Part shown: positions 25,501 through 37,007 of the stretch, one piece after another
How the letters are laid out: the number at the start of each line of letters is the position of its first letter
Position numbering within the stretch: the stretch's first letter is position 1
Assembly: GCA_023333565.1 (NCBI GenBank)
Contig: JAJKFH010001315.1
Coordinates: forward strand, 868,001-932,000
DNA: 64,000 nucleotides
Reading direction: 5' to 3'
From: Puffinus mauretanicus
Taxonomy: Eukaryota > Chordata > Aves > Procellariiformes > Procellariidae
Notes under the pieces: generated by a model
What the model was told of the DNA's origin: nothing
Databases searched by the model: none
Seen by the model: only the letters and a program-made list of their open reading frames with translations
Position numbers and translations under genes: made by a program

Positions 25501-28322
25501 TTTTTTGAATACAAATTAAGTTGATAACTTTTTTTTTATGTGCATATATGTGGGAGAGGGAGAGACAGTGAGGGTTGTGCTGGAAATGAGGCAAAGATTT
25601 GCATTCTTGAACAGCTGATAGTTATCTTAAATAATATTTCCCAAAGGCATTGGGTCCAATGAGGGACACAGTAGTGGTTCTGTGCTTCCAGTAACCTGCT
25701 CATTTCTTTAAAAGGACATAAAATGTTTTGGAGATTAAGTAGGTTTTTTTATCCTCTTCAGTGACAGTGTATTTGTGTACTGCCAGTTTATGCAAGCAGC
25801 AGTGCTCACTGAGGTCAGCAGGGCTAGCAGGGAAATGAAACGTCAGTCCAATTGTGCATGAGAGCTTCCTTGAACGTTTAGTAATTTCTCTGAAAATTAG
25901 TCTTCCCACATCCCGATGCTGGGTGTTGAAGAACTGAGACATTCAAAATTCTATCATAAATTTCGATTTATTGCTGGAAGAAGCAAAAAAGCCTCTGCAG
26001 TTTAAAATAAGAGTAGTATTCCTTAATGACATGACTGATGATAATATTCTTTTGGTAATACTGCCAGGTGTTTTGGATGCAATTTTTAATGCAGGATAAT
26101 GTAGGTGAAAAGCATGTAAAAGAAGAAAATACTGTGAGGAGATTCAAAAAAACCACATGCTAGAAAAAGAAGGGTTATAGAGAGTCAACAAAGTCAGACT
26201 TCACATCGGTGGGGCCAGTTCCCTCTGGGCAGTATGGTTGGACAGGGCTAATCAAGCGATGGCTTCTGTCTTGAGATGTATGGCCACGGCCACGCTATCA
26301 GCACTTATCTCCTTCAAGAGGATCTTTTAGGGACGGTGTCTGCCTGTTCACAATATCCAAATAGAATACAGTCAATTGTTTGAGGGTATGAACCTTATAA
26401 GAAGTGCTATTTTTCCTTTCAGTTCTACAAAAATGTAAGGCTTTGTGCTATTGTGTAATCGCACAGGCTGTGTGCTCTGAGTTCTCTGCGTTGTTTTCTT
26501 TTTATGTAGAAGAATTGTAGTGAGATTGCTTGCAGTAACACCACAATTAGGGGAGAGCCGAGTTCCCATGATATGTACATTTGATTGCTCTGTGATTCTC
26601 TCCAGTTTCGCTGAATATTCCACAATATATTCCAAATGGATTAAAAATGATGGACTGTTTTGCCAGAAGGAAAGAGATGTGAAACCCAGATTCTTTTGAA
26701 AAACTTAAAACTGCAGTATACATCCACAAAAGGACCTTGGAAATAGTTGTTTAGGTAGAATTTGATGTTTTGTTGCCAAATAATACTTGCTGTTGTGACT
26801 TTTATTCTAAGCCTATAAAATGTTGGATAATGATATCTGCTTCGACAGAATGTTTGCCTGCAATCATTGTTTAATAGAACCATTCATTTCATTAAGTTCA
26901 CAGTACTGGAAATTAGCACATTCAGATAGGTAATGATGACACTTATATGCTATAATGAACATTTTTCTTTTTACTGTTTGCATGTAAAATAGCATAGGAA
27001 GAAAAGACAGACACCCAATTTTTTTTTTTTGCATGCTACAAGCTACAATTCTTGACTTGAAAACATCAGAATAATCTGATGGTAAGGATGTGTGTGTTGA
27101 TGGTACAGTCAGATCAGTGTATGAGGAGGTTTTGAAACTTTTTGTTTCTGTGGTCTTGGTTTCTTTCTTTTCTCCTGTCAAAGTGGTGTTTGTGGCCTCA
27201 GATAAAGAGCAAACTAGTTGTAGTCCCCAAAGCAAGCCCAAATAGATTGTAAGGTATTCATCTTGGTGCCTCTCATTTAACTTAGGAGAGAAAGGAGAGA
27301 GAGGCACTGAGACTGTAAGGAGCTGGGAACTGTGGAACAATCTAAATCAAAATCATTTCGACAAAAATGGTGAAGAAGCTCCCTTGGGTAGAACTCTGCA
27401 TCTGCTGAAGACCCCATTCCTCTAGTTCGTATTTTGATGTGGATAGAGATGTCTGTAATGTTAGTGAGGATTTTGGCCTTGTGGGATTTGCACTGCACAG
27501 ACATAGGTTTGGGAGCATGTACACATTAAGTCAGGGCTGATGTGATTGATGATTTCTTTATCAATCAGAAGGGATACTTTAGTCTTAATTTCCACAAAAG
27601 AATGAAGACTGAATGGGGATCTTGTTACTGGAGACAAACTAGGATTGAATGACCATGACTTCGTTCATTTAAAAAATGATGAAAGGATAAACAAAAACTG
27701 GTTTGTGGCTCAGGTCTTGATGACAAAAATGGAAAATTTTGACAGACTGTGAGGCTGAGGGATATGGAAGTGACAGAGCTTGATTTTCCTGGAATGAAAG
27801 ATGCTAATGCTTTCTGAACCCCAAGGAATGAAGGGAACTGCCTGAAGAAGGACACAAGAACTAATCGGAAAATCTTCAGGCAATGGAGAAGAGCCAGCTG
27901 ACCTTGCTGACTTGTAGAGATTTTTATCACCCTTGTCTTGGCTACATTCTTGTCATTCTACTCAAACCTAATCCCACTGGGTGCGCTTACTGGGATCTCA
28001 GCAACTTTTGTATTGTCCTAGAGTCATCTGATGATGAGGTTTTTTTGTTGGTGGACGTGGATCTTACTTTGTCTTGACATCTCAATCCATCCATCCTCAA
28101 TTTGAGACAAACAGTACAGATCTAAGTTTTTCAACATGACCACACTTGCCTTGCAAGTAGACTTTGTGGGTGCACATGGCTTGCTGTGATGTAAACCTTC
28201 TGTGGAAACATTGACTGCTTTAACAATTAGTTTTTCTTTCCTCCTTTTATTTTTATGCCCTGAGCCTGATCTCTTTAATGATAGCTTTATGTGGTTGTTG
28301 TGCTTCCTACCTGATATTAAAA

Positions 28323-28437
28323 ATTGGTTGGTTTTTGGTATGTGTTTTTGGTATGTGTTTTTGTTTTGGGTTTTTTTTTGCGTGTTGGGGGGGGGGTGTG
28401 TTTGGTGTTTTGTTTGTTTGTTTTTTTCTTCTTTGGA
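28323..28437 (+). repeat. GT-rich low-complexity tract with a 13-bp tandem repeat and G10 run
   Basis: Almost only G and T on the + strand. GGTATGTGTTTTT is repeated at 28337-28349 and 28350-28362, and ten Gs lie at 28387-28396. The apparent 89-91-codon ORFs across it are composition artefacts. Confidence 0.9.
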
Positions 28438-29467
28438 ATTACAACTCTTTCCATCTTCTGCAAACGCTTGAGACCCAAGCTGCACCGACTGAATTGGAGA
28501 AGTGCACCCTGTTATCCACAGGAAGCTGTTCCTGGAAGTGTGGTGCTCAGTGAGTCGGTGGATAACATAGCAGATTCTCCTGTATGGTTAGTGTCATAGA
28601 GAGGTAATGTGTGCAGGGACTTATATATGTGTCACTTATGGCATGGAGGGTGTAAAGGCAAGATCTTGGGGTTGGCAGCTGGCTTTTTGGTGACTGTAAG
28701 ACAATTGGCAGGGCAGGATATCGAATGATTGGAGATGGGACTCTGAAATGGTGGGTGGAGAAGCAAGGGAAATGCTGCATGGGGAAAAAACATTTTGTGT
28801 CTTGCGCTACAAGCGTGACAGGCTTGGGATTAGTTTCAGGCAGGGAGGGCATAGATCATAACTCTGGGAGCTATAGAGAGCTATAAAATCTTTCTTTTGA
28901 AAGCTTACTGCATCCTGCCAATGTCTTAATGCTTCCTCTCTTCCTCCATGCTTGCAAAGGTCCACTTACATGGCATGTTAGCATGACACAGGTGTGTCTC
29001 GAGGAGGAATGTTTTTTTTCAGACCTTGGTACACAGGCTTCAGTTTAAACTCTGTGAATTTTCTTGCTGTAGTGGAAAGTAAAACTACATACAACCAAAA
29101 GGCCAATCACAGAACAACAAAAAATTGATGTTAAATCAGTTTAGATTGATTAGTTTATTAGATTAGATTATTATATTGATGAAGAATGGAAAATGTCTTG
29201 TGAGCTATAGGACACCGGGCCTCCCACTTTTCAACTGATACAGCCAACAGCTAGGAACAGATTTAATGTGCTGTTCTTGGTGAGGTTGTACTGGTTTGCT
29301 GCTAACATGTGTTGCATTAAACTGCGCTTAGTCTTGTGCTCTCCAAGGAATGTGACTAGGTTAGCAAGCTGCTTTCTTATCAATCAGGAGTCAAATGATC
29401 CAGAAGAGGAACACAGAGTTCCTAGTGAAGGATCATTGGAAGCAGGACAGCTTTGCTAATTAGATTC

Positions 29468-29489
29468 ATTTTATTTTATTTTATTTTTT
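29468..29489 (+). repeat. (ATTTT)n microsatellite
   Basis: Four near-exact ATTTT pentamer units, the last extended by T. Confidence 0.85.
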
Positions 29490-30708
29490 CACATCAGTAG
29501 AATTCTGCATACAAATGTAGTTGGGCAGAGTGTGTCAAACGGTACAAATCGTTGTTACGACACATTAATCAAGGGCATGGAAGAACAGCTTTGGGAGAGA
29601 AGATTCCCCTATCTTGCATAAGCTTTCATCTGCAGTCTCTCGGTCACCTCGTCTCCTTCCCTTAGGACTTCTGATCCCAGAAGGAATAAAATTTGCCATC
29701 TTCTGGCCCTGGCAATTTCCTTACAGTGAGATTTGTCAAAAGACATGAGATGCCATGGCTAAAGGCAGGCACAAAGTCCTGGGTAAAAGTACTTATGTGC
29801 ACACCCTTTTAATGGTTTTCTTCCCTTGTCTGTCTCTCTCTCTCAAGAGCTATGCTTTCACGCAGTTCAAAAGTTAGAAGTGGTAGTGTCTAGAATCTGG
29901 ATGCAACTACTTAAACATCCCATCTTCATTCATCTCATCCTTAGAAACCTGTTTTGTACTTCATGCTCTTATCTCTGAGAAGTGGTGGAAGCCTTTGTAT
30001 CCTTGAATGTTTTGGGAAGTAATCGCACTGTAGGGAATTAACCTGCACTCGTAGGGCAGTGGACCAAAAATAAATGGCGTTGAGGTCCTTTTGTTATTCT
30101 GGCTAAGCACCTTGATGTTCAGATGCTTGTGAATTTTCATTCTGCAATCCCCCTTGTGAGTCCAGCTCCCCTGCCTCTTCCTTGCAACCCCCCGTACTGT
30201 CCCTTCCCCTCTGCTGCAGCACCAGGCTGACTTTGCCTGCAGTTCTGACTTGATCTTTTTCCTGATGGGTTGCACAACAGATCGTCAGTCGGAGCCCTGG
30301 GAGTACAGAAAGAAAAGAAAGAATAGCCTTGTGGTCAAGGTACTAGCATGAAACTTGGGTTTTTATATGCTTTGTCAGGCTTGTTTTGTTATAGTGCTCA
30401 GAAGTTCCTTAGGGGACGGTTGACAAAAGGTATTTTGGTCGTAATTACCTTTTGCAATCAATGGGAGGTTATTTGTCTAAATATCTGCATGAGGTTTATC
30501 CTGTATATGTTTGTTTACTGTCTACAAAGGAGAGAACAATACTTTCTTACCTCGCAGGACTGTGGGGGAGCAAAAGGAGGGATAGCTCTTCTTCAGAAAG
30601 ATCTCTATCCTGCATGTAAGAGGGAGGCGCTCTGTATTTACCCTAACCTCTCCTCTGAACCTTCTTCCTTGATAACATCTTCTTGAGCAGATAACCTGCT
30701 TTTCCTAA

Positions 30709-30782
30709 TATGCATACATATGTATGCACACATTTTCTTATATATACACACATATCTATATAAATGTATATATAATATATGT
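30709..30782. repeat. TA-rich microsatellite with an 18-bp perfect palindrome
   Basis: Alternating purine-pyrimidine TA/CA/TG sequence. It opens with TGCATACATATGTATGCA (30711-30728), which equals its own reverse complement. Confidence 0.88.
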
Positions 30783-31080
30783 TAAATGTTACTATTTTTA
30801 TACTTCATATAGTGTTTTAACTATATGAAAATACTTTATCCTTAAGTGAAATACTTTCTCTGTTTTGTATAACCCACTGCTTTTACATTCAGTCAATTAA
30901 TTTTTGTTAGGGCTGGGCCATAGGCATATCTGCGGGCTGCAGAAAGGTATTGGTGTTTTGCCCAGAGTTAGTGGTTGCTGTGCTAAGGTCTTTCCTCACC
31001 ATCCATGCAGCTTATGTCCTGACTATTTATGATTAATAAAATGCTGGGCCCTTGGCTGCGTCTCACCACATGTGGTGATC

Positions 31081-31098
31081 TGGATGGATGGATGGATC
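31081..31098 (+). repeat. (TGGA)4 microsatellite
   Basis: Four TGGA tetramers directly after GATC. Confidence 0.85.
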
Positions 31099-32132
31099 TG
31101 AACTGCAACCATTGCTAGGTAGAAAACAGCTTGCTAACACACAATTTAAGGGAAGAAACAAACAATTTATGTATGGTTGAAAGGGCACGGATAATAAGGT
31201 AAATGAGTTCTGAGTAAAATGGTCCCTAAGCATTCTTTTCCTGCCTCACAGGCGTTTGTAAAGTGTTTTTAGATCATTTATATAGAGATCACAATATCCT
31301 TGCACAACTCTTCTCAAATTTTCTTCCAAACCGAGAAGAAACTTTAATATGAATTGTTTCTGTGTAGGGGGTCATGGTTGTTTAGGCTCACAGAGTGCTT
31401 CACTCACTAGCAGTCACCCTGATTTGTCTTTAAGATTAGTGATTTTTTGAAAACAGAATGTAAAAATATTGCCCAATTAGAAAGCATTATTGTGTGTTTA
31501 TAAGTACTCTTGAATGTACTTATCTACTGGGAGCACACAGATGTCTGTTGGAATTTAATTTCTCTGCAGCATATTGGGGGTGGGGACAGAAGAGAAGTAG
31601 CCAGAAAATTACGGTTGCTGCAGTAAATACCAGGCTTCTGCCAGTGACCTGCACTGACTGCAGAGCTTATTACATCTAATGTAAGCATAAAACGTCTGTT
31701 CGGCAATGCCATTCTCTGGCTGGTCTGTATTTGTACCAGCAAATTATGTGTTCTTGGATGATTGTTGCCTGTTATGGGGAGTCATGTAGGGTGTCACATT
31801 TTAAAGCTTATTGTAAAAGAGATGTTATGAAATACTTGCAAGGCAGCACTGCTCATTAAGCAGTGGCAACCTTGCTTCACCTCTGTGGTGTGGTCCCTTC
31901 TGAGCTCCAGAGTCATAGGTGTGCAGGCCAGCAGGAATCCTGTAGCCTGTAGCGAGCAGCATGGACAGTGAATAAGGCTGTTGTTTCAGAAAGCTAACTT
32001 TAGAGTCCCCTAAGGGTGTTTTTTATTTGGGGGTTCCTACAAAGTCAGTCTGCGATAAGGCAGAGATGGTGAACCTTGTGCTCTCAATCTAGCAAATTCT
32101 TCTTTGGAGCACAGTTCTGCTGCTGGGACATG

Positions 32133-32545
32133 GCGTGTGCTGTCCTTGCTCTGGGCCATCGAAGGTGAATCTAGGGCACTGCCTTCCGCAGCTTGCGATT
32201 TTGCTTGATTTGAGTCATTGTCGGCAAAGCTGGCACTTCCACTGAGGTGGCTTTTACCTGACCGAAAGGAATGCAGCAACACTTGCCATTTGTGCGTTGC
32301 TATAGCTTTTACCCCATCAGGCTACAGAGCTGCAGCGAGTGCATCTGCACAACGTGTTGGCCGTGAGTGGCTGCAATGGGGGCAACTCCCCCGAGCTGGC
32401 GAGTCTGTATAACACAGCAGTTCCTGGTCTGGTTGTACCCAGTGCTGTTTGACTGACTGCCTTACAACCTGATAAGCTGGCTCGTGCGTGGCTCTGAACG
32501 GCGGCGGAGTAACAGCTCTATGAGTAGAGTACAAAGCTTCACGAG
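32133..32545. promoter_or_regulatory. CpG-enriched intronic block; candidate regulatory element
   Basis: I count about 18 CpGs in roughly 410 bp, including GGCGGCGG near the right end, well above the flanking intron. No repeat family, exon or splice-site pair is evident. A regulatory role is inference from composition only. An unrecognised retroelement would look the same by eye. Confidence 0.3.
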
Positions 32546-32653
32546 GTCACCAGCATTCTTTTATCTGGTTTGCAGGCTCTGTAGCTGCTGCTATTAGATA
32601 TAAGAAGAAAATGTTTCTTTGTCAGGGGATGTTTTACATTCTAAACAACACCT

Positions 32654-32745
32654 TGTTTGGCTGGTTTTTGGTGTTTTTTGGTGGTGTTTTTTTTTCCCTC
32701 GTGTTTGGTGTTGGTTTGTTTTTGGTTTTGTTGGTTTTTTTTTTA
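32654..32745 (+). repeat. GT-rich low-complexity tract
   Basis: Nearly pure G+T words (GGTTTTTGGTG, GTTTTTGGTTTTG) with T runs on the + strand. It resembles the tract at 28323-28437 and is the strand complement of A/C-rich tracts elsewhere in the window. Confidence 0.9.
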
Positions 32746-34810
32746 ATGTAGTGTTTCTGAAAGGGATCCTGGCAGTAAGTATGAGCCACCAGCCTTTTGT
32801 ACTGATGCTTTTCAATCGGTGCCTGTGTTAGCGTATTGCCTAGGGAAGTAGCCGAGATAGGATTATTCACACCTCAGATAAAATTTATTTATTTTATTAG
32901 CAGCAGCTTCAGTATCTCCAATTTTCGACACTTAGTGAAGATGCAGAATTTGCTTTTTGCTAGAAAGCCTTCATGTGTGTTTCCATGTGTGGATCTTGTT
33001 TCCATGGCATCAACCTTTAAGCTCGAGAAGCATCGGTGGGAGCATTAGCCAGTGAATAGGCATTAGGAACCAGCCCTGCTCCCGTCTAGGGCTCTGACGT
33101 GTGGTGAGGATAATGATATGGGATATGGCGATGATTTATGCATTTTAACAGTCAAGGCTTAGAGCTTTGCCTGCCTGCAATACTGTGGAATCAAAGACTT
33201 GATGCAGCCCTCCTAGTGCTCTTGCAAAGGCATTGCTTTTCCTGCTGCTCTGTCTTGATTTTTCTGAAGATGAGTCCATCCTGGAGTGTGCTGTGACTTG
33301 AATTCTTTTTCTTGCCCCATTTTCCCGAATGCTTTAATGTCTTGGCTAAGCACCTCTATCCTAAAGAGCCTGTTCTGTCTTCCTTGCTATTGTTGTGTTA
33401 GGATGGCATTGACCAAATGTTTTCATGTCACAGCTGTGGTGTGGGTACATCGTGAGTAGTAGTGATTGAGTGTTTATTTGTAACACAATCGCTCAAGCTA
33501 GTCTGTGTGTCAGCCTTGGGTATCTCTTTTCCAGTAAATGTTCAAGCACAGTGGGCTGAGTACAAGGACTGTTTCGTTAACTTCTATGGTTTTATGTTAT
33601 GCAGATATTGAGGTGACTGCAGCAGTTTCTCTGGCTGTAAAAACTATAAAGTTATGCACACACAAAACGATATAAAATTTTGATGGTATGGACTTCTATT
33701 TTTTAATATATTTCTGTTTTATATTTTATCATTGCAAATGTATTTTAAGAAGTAGAAGAATGTGCTTATTGATTTTCTCCAGCTCAGTAGTATGTGTAAT
33801 TGGCAACTAGGTGTAAGACAATGAACCAGATACAAGATTTTGAGGGAATTGAGGGAATTAAAACTTGAGGGCACTCAGCAGGGTAACCTTGCGTAAGATG
33901 ATGTCTGTATTACGTCAGACAATTATGCCGGCAGTGACATTGCAAAAGAATTCAATGGGAGAGACAAGCCCTTGCAGTAGGACAGCAGGCTGCTGTCGGT
34001 GCTTGTGTTACCATCATTTGTGAAGAACTTAGGAAAGCTTAGTGAGTGATATTACGCGATATATGCTAAAGCAACTTAAACGTCTGACATGTTCACAGCA
34101 GTTGCAAAGAAGAAAGAAAAATACACTGAACTATGAGTTTCTTTGAAAAGAGATCTATAACTGATTTCCATCACTAATGAGCTTGAAAGAAAATGTTTGT
34201 ATTGGTTTCTTTTTTTCTGCAGCTTTTAAAAATTAAACCAGCCTGCTGCTAATTGAAGAGTTGAGTTCTATGGTATTTTTTCTCCATTCTAGACAAAGGA
34301 CTATAGGGATCATATCACTTCAGGCTTATCACACTGAGCCTGTACACTTTGTGCAGTTCTACAGGGATCATCTGGAAAAACAGTATAGATAAGAGAAATG
34401 GAGATCTTCCCAGCTGTCTCTGTATGGCTCTGATCTTGCAAAGGCTTAATCTGTATTTGCTCTATGCCCGTGAATAGTCTTGTTGGATCCAGTGGATGTT
34501 GTCAAGGATGTGATGTTTTTGCAGAATTGTGGCCAGTCTTGCCCTTAAGAGTTGAATTGTCAGTGGTAACTGCATTTTGAAAAGAAAATGCCTGGTATTT
34601 AACAAAACAAACATAACCCCCTGCCACCAAGCCCCTTAGTGAGACTACAAATGGAATTTTGTTTAAAAGTGAGAGCACTTCAACCTTGGTTTTGCACCCT
34701 ACAAACTGTAGTTGTTTGTGTCAGGTTAATTTTTAATTTCCTGTCATAATTGTGGTTGTCTTCCTGCTGGTAAGTGGGTTCTTTTTTATTCATTCATACT
34801 TCTTTTTCAG

Positions 34811-34847
34811 ATCGCATGTGGCTCAGAGCATAATCTGGCAGTAGTTG
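34811..34847 (+). CDS. SERGEF: SERGEF internal micro-exon (37 nt), RCC1-repeat blade
   Basis: Seen: a pyrimidine-rich tract ending in TTCTTTTTCAG precedes the exon and GTAAGT follows it. In frame the exon reads I-A-C-G-S-E-H-N-L-A-V-V and ends with one extra G (phase 1). Family: C-G-S-E-H-N-L-A is an RCC1-repeat core (G-x-x-H-N/S-L-A-hydrophobic). From memory, human SERGEF has V-S-C-G-S-E-H-N-L-A-I-I-G near its C-terminus, followed by a Gly codon, which agrees in residues and phase. SERGEF (DelGEF) is a beta-propeller RCC1-like protein reported to bind the exocyst subunit Sec5 and to regulate secretion, in cytoplasm and nucleus. Neighbours: introns of at least 16 kb upstream and 29 kb downstream. 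The exon is far shorter than typical vertebrate exons. Other RCC1-family genes (HERC, RPGR, RCC1-like) are possible but match the eight-residue core less well in my recollection. Confidence 0.82.
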
Positions 34848-35510
34848 GTAAGTAGCTTAATTTTATATCAAATCACCTCACCTTTTTTTCATTTTTAAGT
34901 AGCACAAGATGAAAGAAAAATGTGCACATCAAACATACTGAGTGATGAAGGGCATTGTGTGCAGCTGAAAGGAGTAAAGTAACACATAGATGTGGAGGAA
35001 AGAAGAAGAGAAACTGGTAGCATAAGTGGTGACGATGAAAAGGTGCCCTTGTTGACCAGTCCCTGTAGGGAGAGAACGATTGATGGATGTAACAGCAAAA
35101 TACATTTGCAAAGTGCCACAGGTTGTTGTAGAATGGAGCCGTTGCAACAATTCAAGCTGCAGATTCAGAGTAGAATCTGAGCTTGAAGCTGGTCAAAAGT
35201 ATCTTTGTTTAACATGGAAATTTTCAATGAAAAAAAATCCTGGGTCTTTTGTTGTTCGAAGCTTGGAAAATCTTCAAAATGTCAGTCAATGGTAGTCAGG
35301 TTCTTTAGTGCATCTTAGTATAATGCAGCTGTTATAATAATGATGAAAGTACTAGGAAGCTAATGTCGGTGGAAAAATTGAATTCTGTGTACTAATTCTA
35401 GGAACAACCAGATTCTTGCTTTCATGTGATGAGTTGATAACTGAAGTTTGATATGTGATTGCTATTATTTATAATTACATGTTTAAAAACATTTTTAACT
35501 GTAGATTCTC

Positions 35511-35650
35511 AGGTGCTTTATAAAGGAGGTCAGCGTAATTATCCCCATTAATAGACAGGGTGAGAGAGATGAAGAAAGGAATTCTAACGCTAATCAGAGG
35601 TGGCAATGAAACAGTCTTCTAAGTTTCAGTCCAGCACTCCATCCAGACAG
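35511..35650 (+). mobile_element. MIR/CORE-SINE (or L2 3'-end) relic
   Basis: GGTGCTTTATAAAGGAGGTC, then AATTATCCCCATTAATAGAC, then AGGTGGCAATGAAACAG and CCAGCACTCCATCCA follow the order of the MIR consensus. The consensus runs: gcttta, 'attatccccattttacag', a 'ggcagag' segment, then 'cagtgctctaacca'. It is strongly diverged, as expected for an ancient amniote SINE. Confidence 0.68.
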
Positions 35651-36994
35651 ACATATTTTGATTGCCATGACTGATGTGTTGAGATGTTAAGTGAAGAATT
35701 TCCCTGGTTTTCTTAAGTGTGCTGTGACAGGTGTGGGGAAACCAGCTATTTGGTATCCAACCTGCATTCCATGTCCTAATTTTTAAGGTATTTATTTTAG
35801 CTTGGTGTCTTACCAGTTTCATTAAGCGGCCACAGAGGTGATGTTCTGTGTATGTAGTATATTTCCATATATACTGTAGTATATTTTCTAATTATCCTTT
35901 TACAGTTAAACCTTGTAGCAAACTTGTTAAGTTCTACTTAGTTTATGGCTGGCTTTAAGAAAAGATTTTTCCCTTTACCTTCTCCCTACTTGTTCAGTGT
36001 CTCATGCCTGTATTAATTGTCAGGCTGGTGCTTCTGAATGTCGACTGAAGAGCAATCTGAAGAATCACGTTGTGTTTCTTGCTGAATTGATGAAGTAAAA
36101 GTGTACTGCTAGCAGGTTCCTCCAATGTGCATGAAAGCAAAGCACTGAGTTTGAACAACCTTCTCTCTCCTCATGTCCTTTTAAGCTTTCTGCCTTCCAG
36201 GCAGAAATCTTTGGAAAAAATGGGTAGGGGAAAGAAATTCTAGAAATAAGTTACAATAAACTAAGAACTTAGCATATGTAAAGAACATCATATGCCTGTC
36301 CAAGCTGTGTGCTACACTCGTATTAAATGCAAAAATTATCAATGCTGGAAGCTAGTCAATAACAGAGATGTGATGTTACTATTTTTTTGAAGTATGATAC
36401 ATTTTATTCCTGAAATGAGTTTTTACATGTGCTTTTAAAAGGTTGACTTTTTAGAACATTTTGTGGTAGGATTTCTCTGATCACTTGTCACTCTTAGTTC
36501 AAAGCTGTCAACTGTTATATTCCTTAAAGATATCACACAGATTTCCGTAAATATGTCTACTTGATTGTACAATTTTCTAATAGCTTATCATTCAAGCAGA
36601 GTTTATCTAGGACAACTATATCATCAATTTCTTTCTTAATTAGTAAATGCTTGAGTGATTGACTTTTAGACTGAAATAACTCAAGTTCGATATGAAAGGT
36701 AAACTGAAAAGCAAGCCTCTAACAGTATAATATTCAAGTCACTATTTCTGGTTGTATATACAAATGTGTTTGTGCTTTTTTTGTTGCATCATCTTTTAAA
36801 TAGAAACATTTTTAAGACAGAGAGGCTAGATTTATGATTCATTTCACAGATGCTGAGGTTGTGTTCCAATCATCTTGCTGATGATACAAACTGATTTGTA
36901 GGGCTAGCAAGCAGTTAGTTTTTTATGTTACTTTATATAGTCTGCATCCATTCGTACGGTTCAGTTATTTGAATTCTCTTTTCTTGCTTCTTCT

Positions 36995-37007
36995 ACTGAA
37001 GTCAATG
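36995..37007 (+). repeat. ACTGAAGTCAATG motif, possible ancient amniote repeat fragment
   Basis: This 13-mer is a word I associate with old amniote interspersed repeats. Here the flanks give little more support, so the call is weak. Confidence 0.25.

Larger units (their letters stand above)
18631..34810 (+). other. Intron between the two candidate SERGEF exons (16,180 nt)
   Basis: It starts with GTAAGTA and ends with a pyrimidine-rich tract and CAG, the expected intron boundaries. It contains an old CR1-like LINE (about 20845-21790), simple repeats, inverted repeats and a CpG-enriched block near 32.1-32.5 kb, all listed separately. The stretches 18631-20844, 21791-28322, 28438-30708 and 32747-34780 hold no exon, RNA gene or repeat that I recognise. 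If the 41-nt exon is wrong, this is simply part of a longer intron. Confidence 0.55.

Noticed and set aside
26864..27340. 158-codon minus-strand ORF
   Set aside because: Low-complexity, Thr/Ser-rich translation with no family resemblance; no splice or promoter support.
28202..28599. Overlapping 89-91-codon ORFs with hydrophobic Phe/Val/Cys-rich products
   Set aside because: They translate a GT-rich low-complexity tract, not a membrane protein.
34992..35295. ORFs of 62-86 codons just after the SERGEF exon on both strands
   Set aside because: They start beyond a clear GTAAGT donor and have no RCC1 features; intronic noise.
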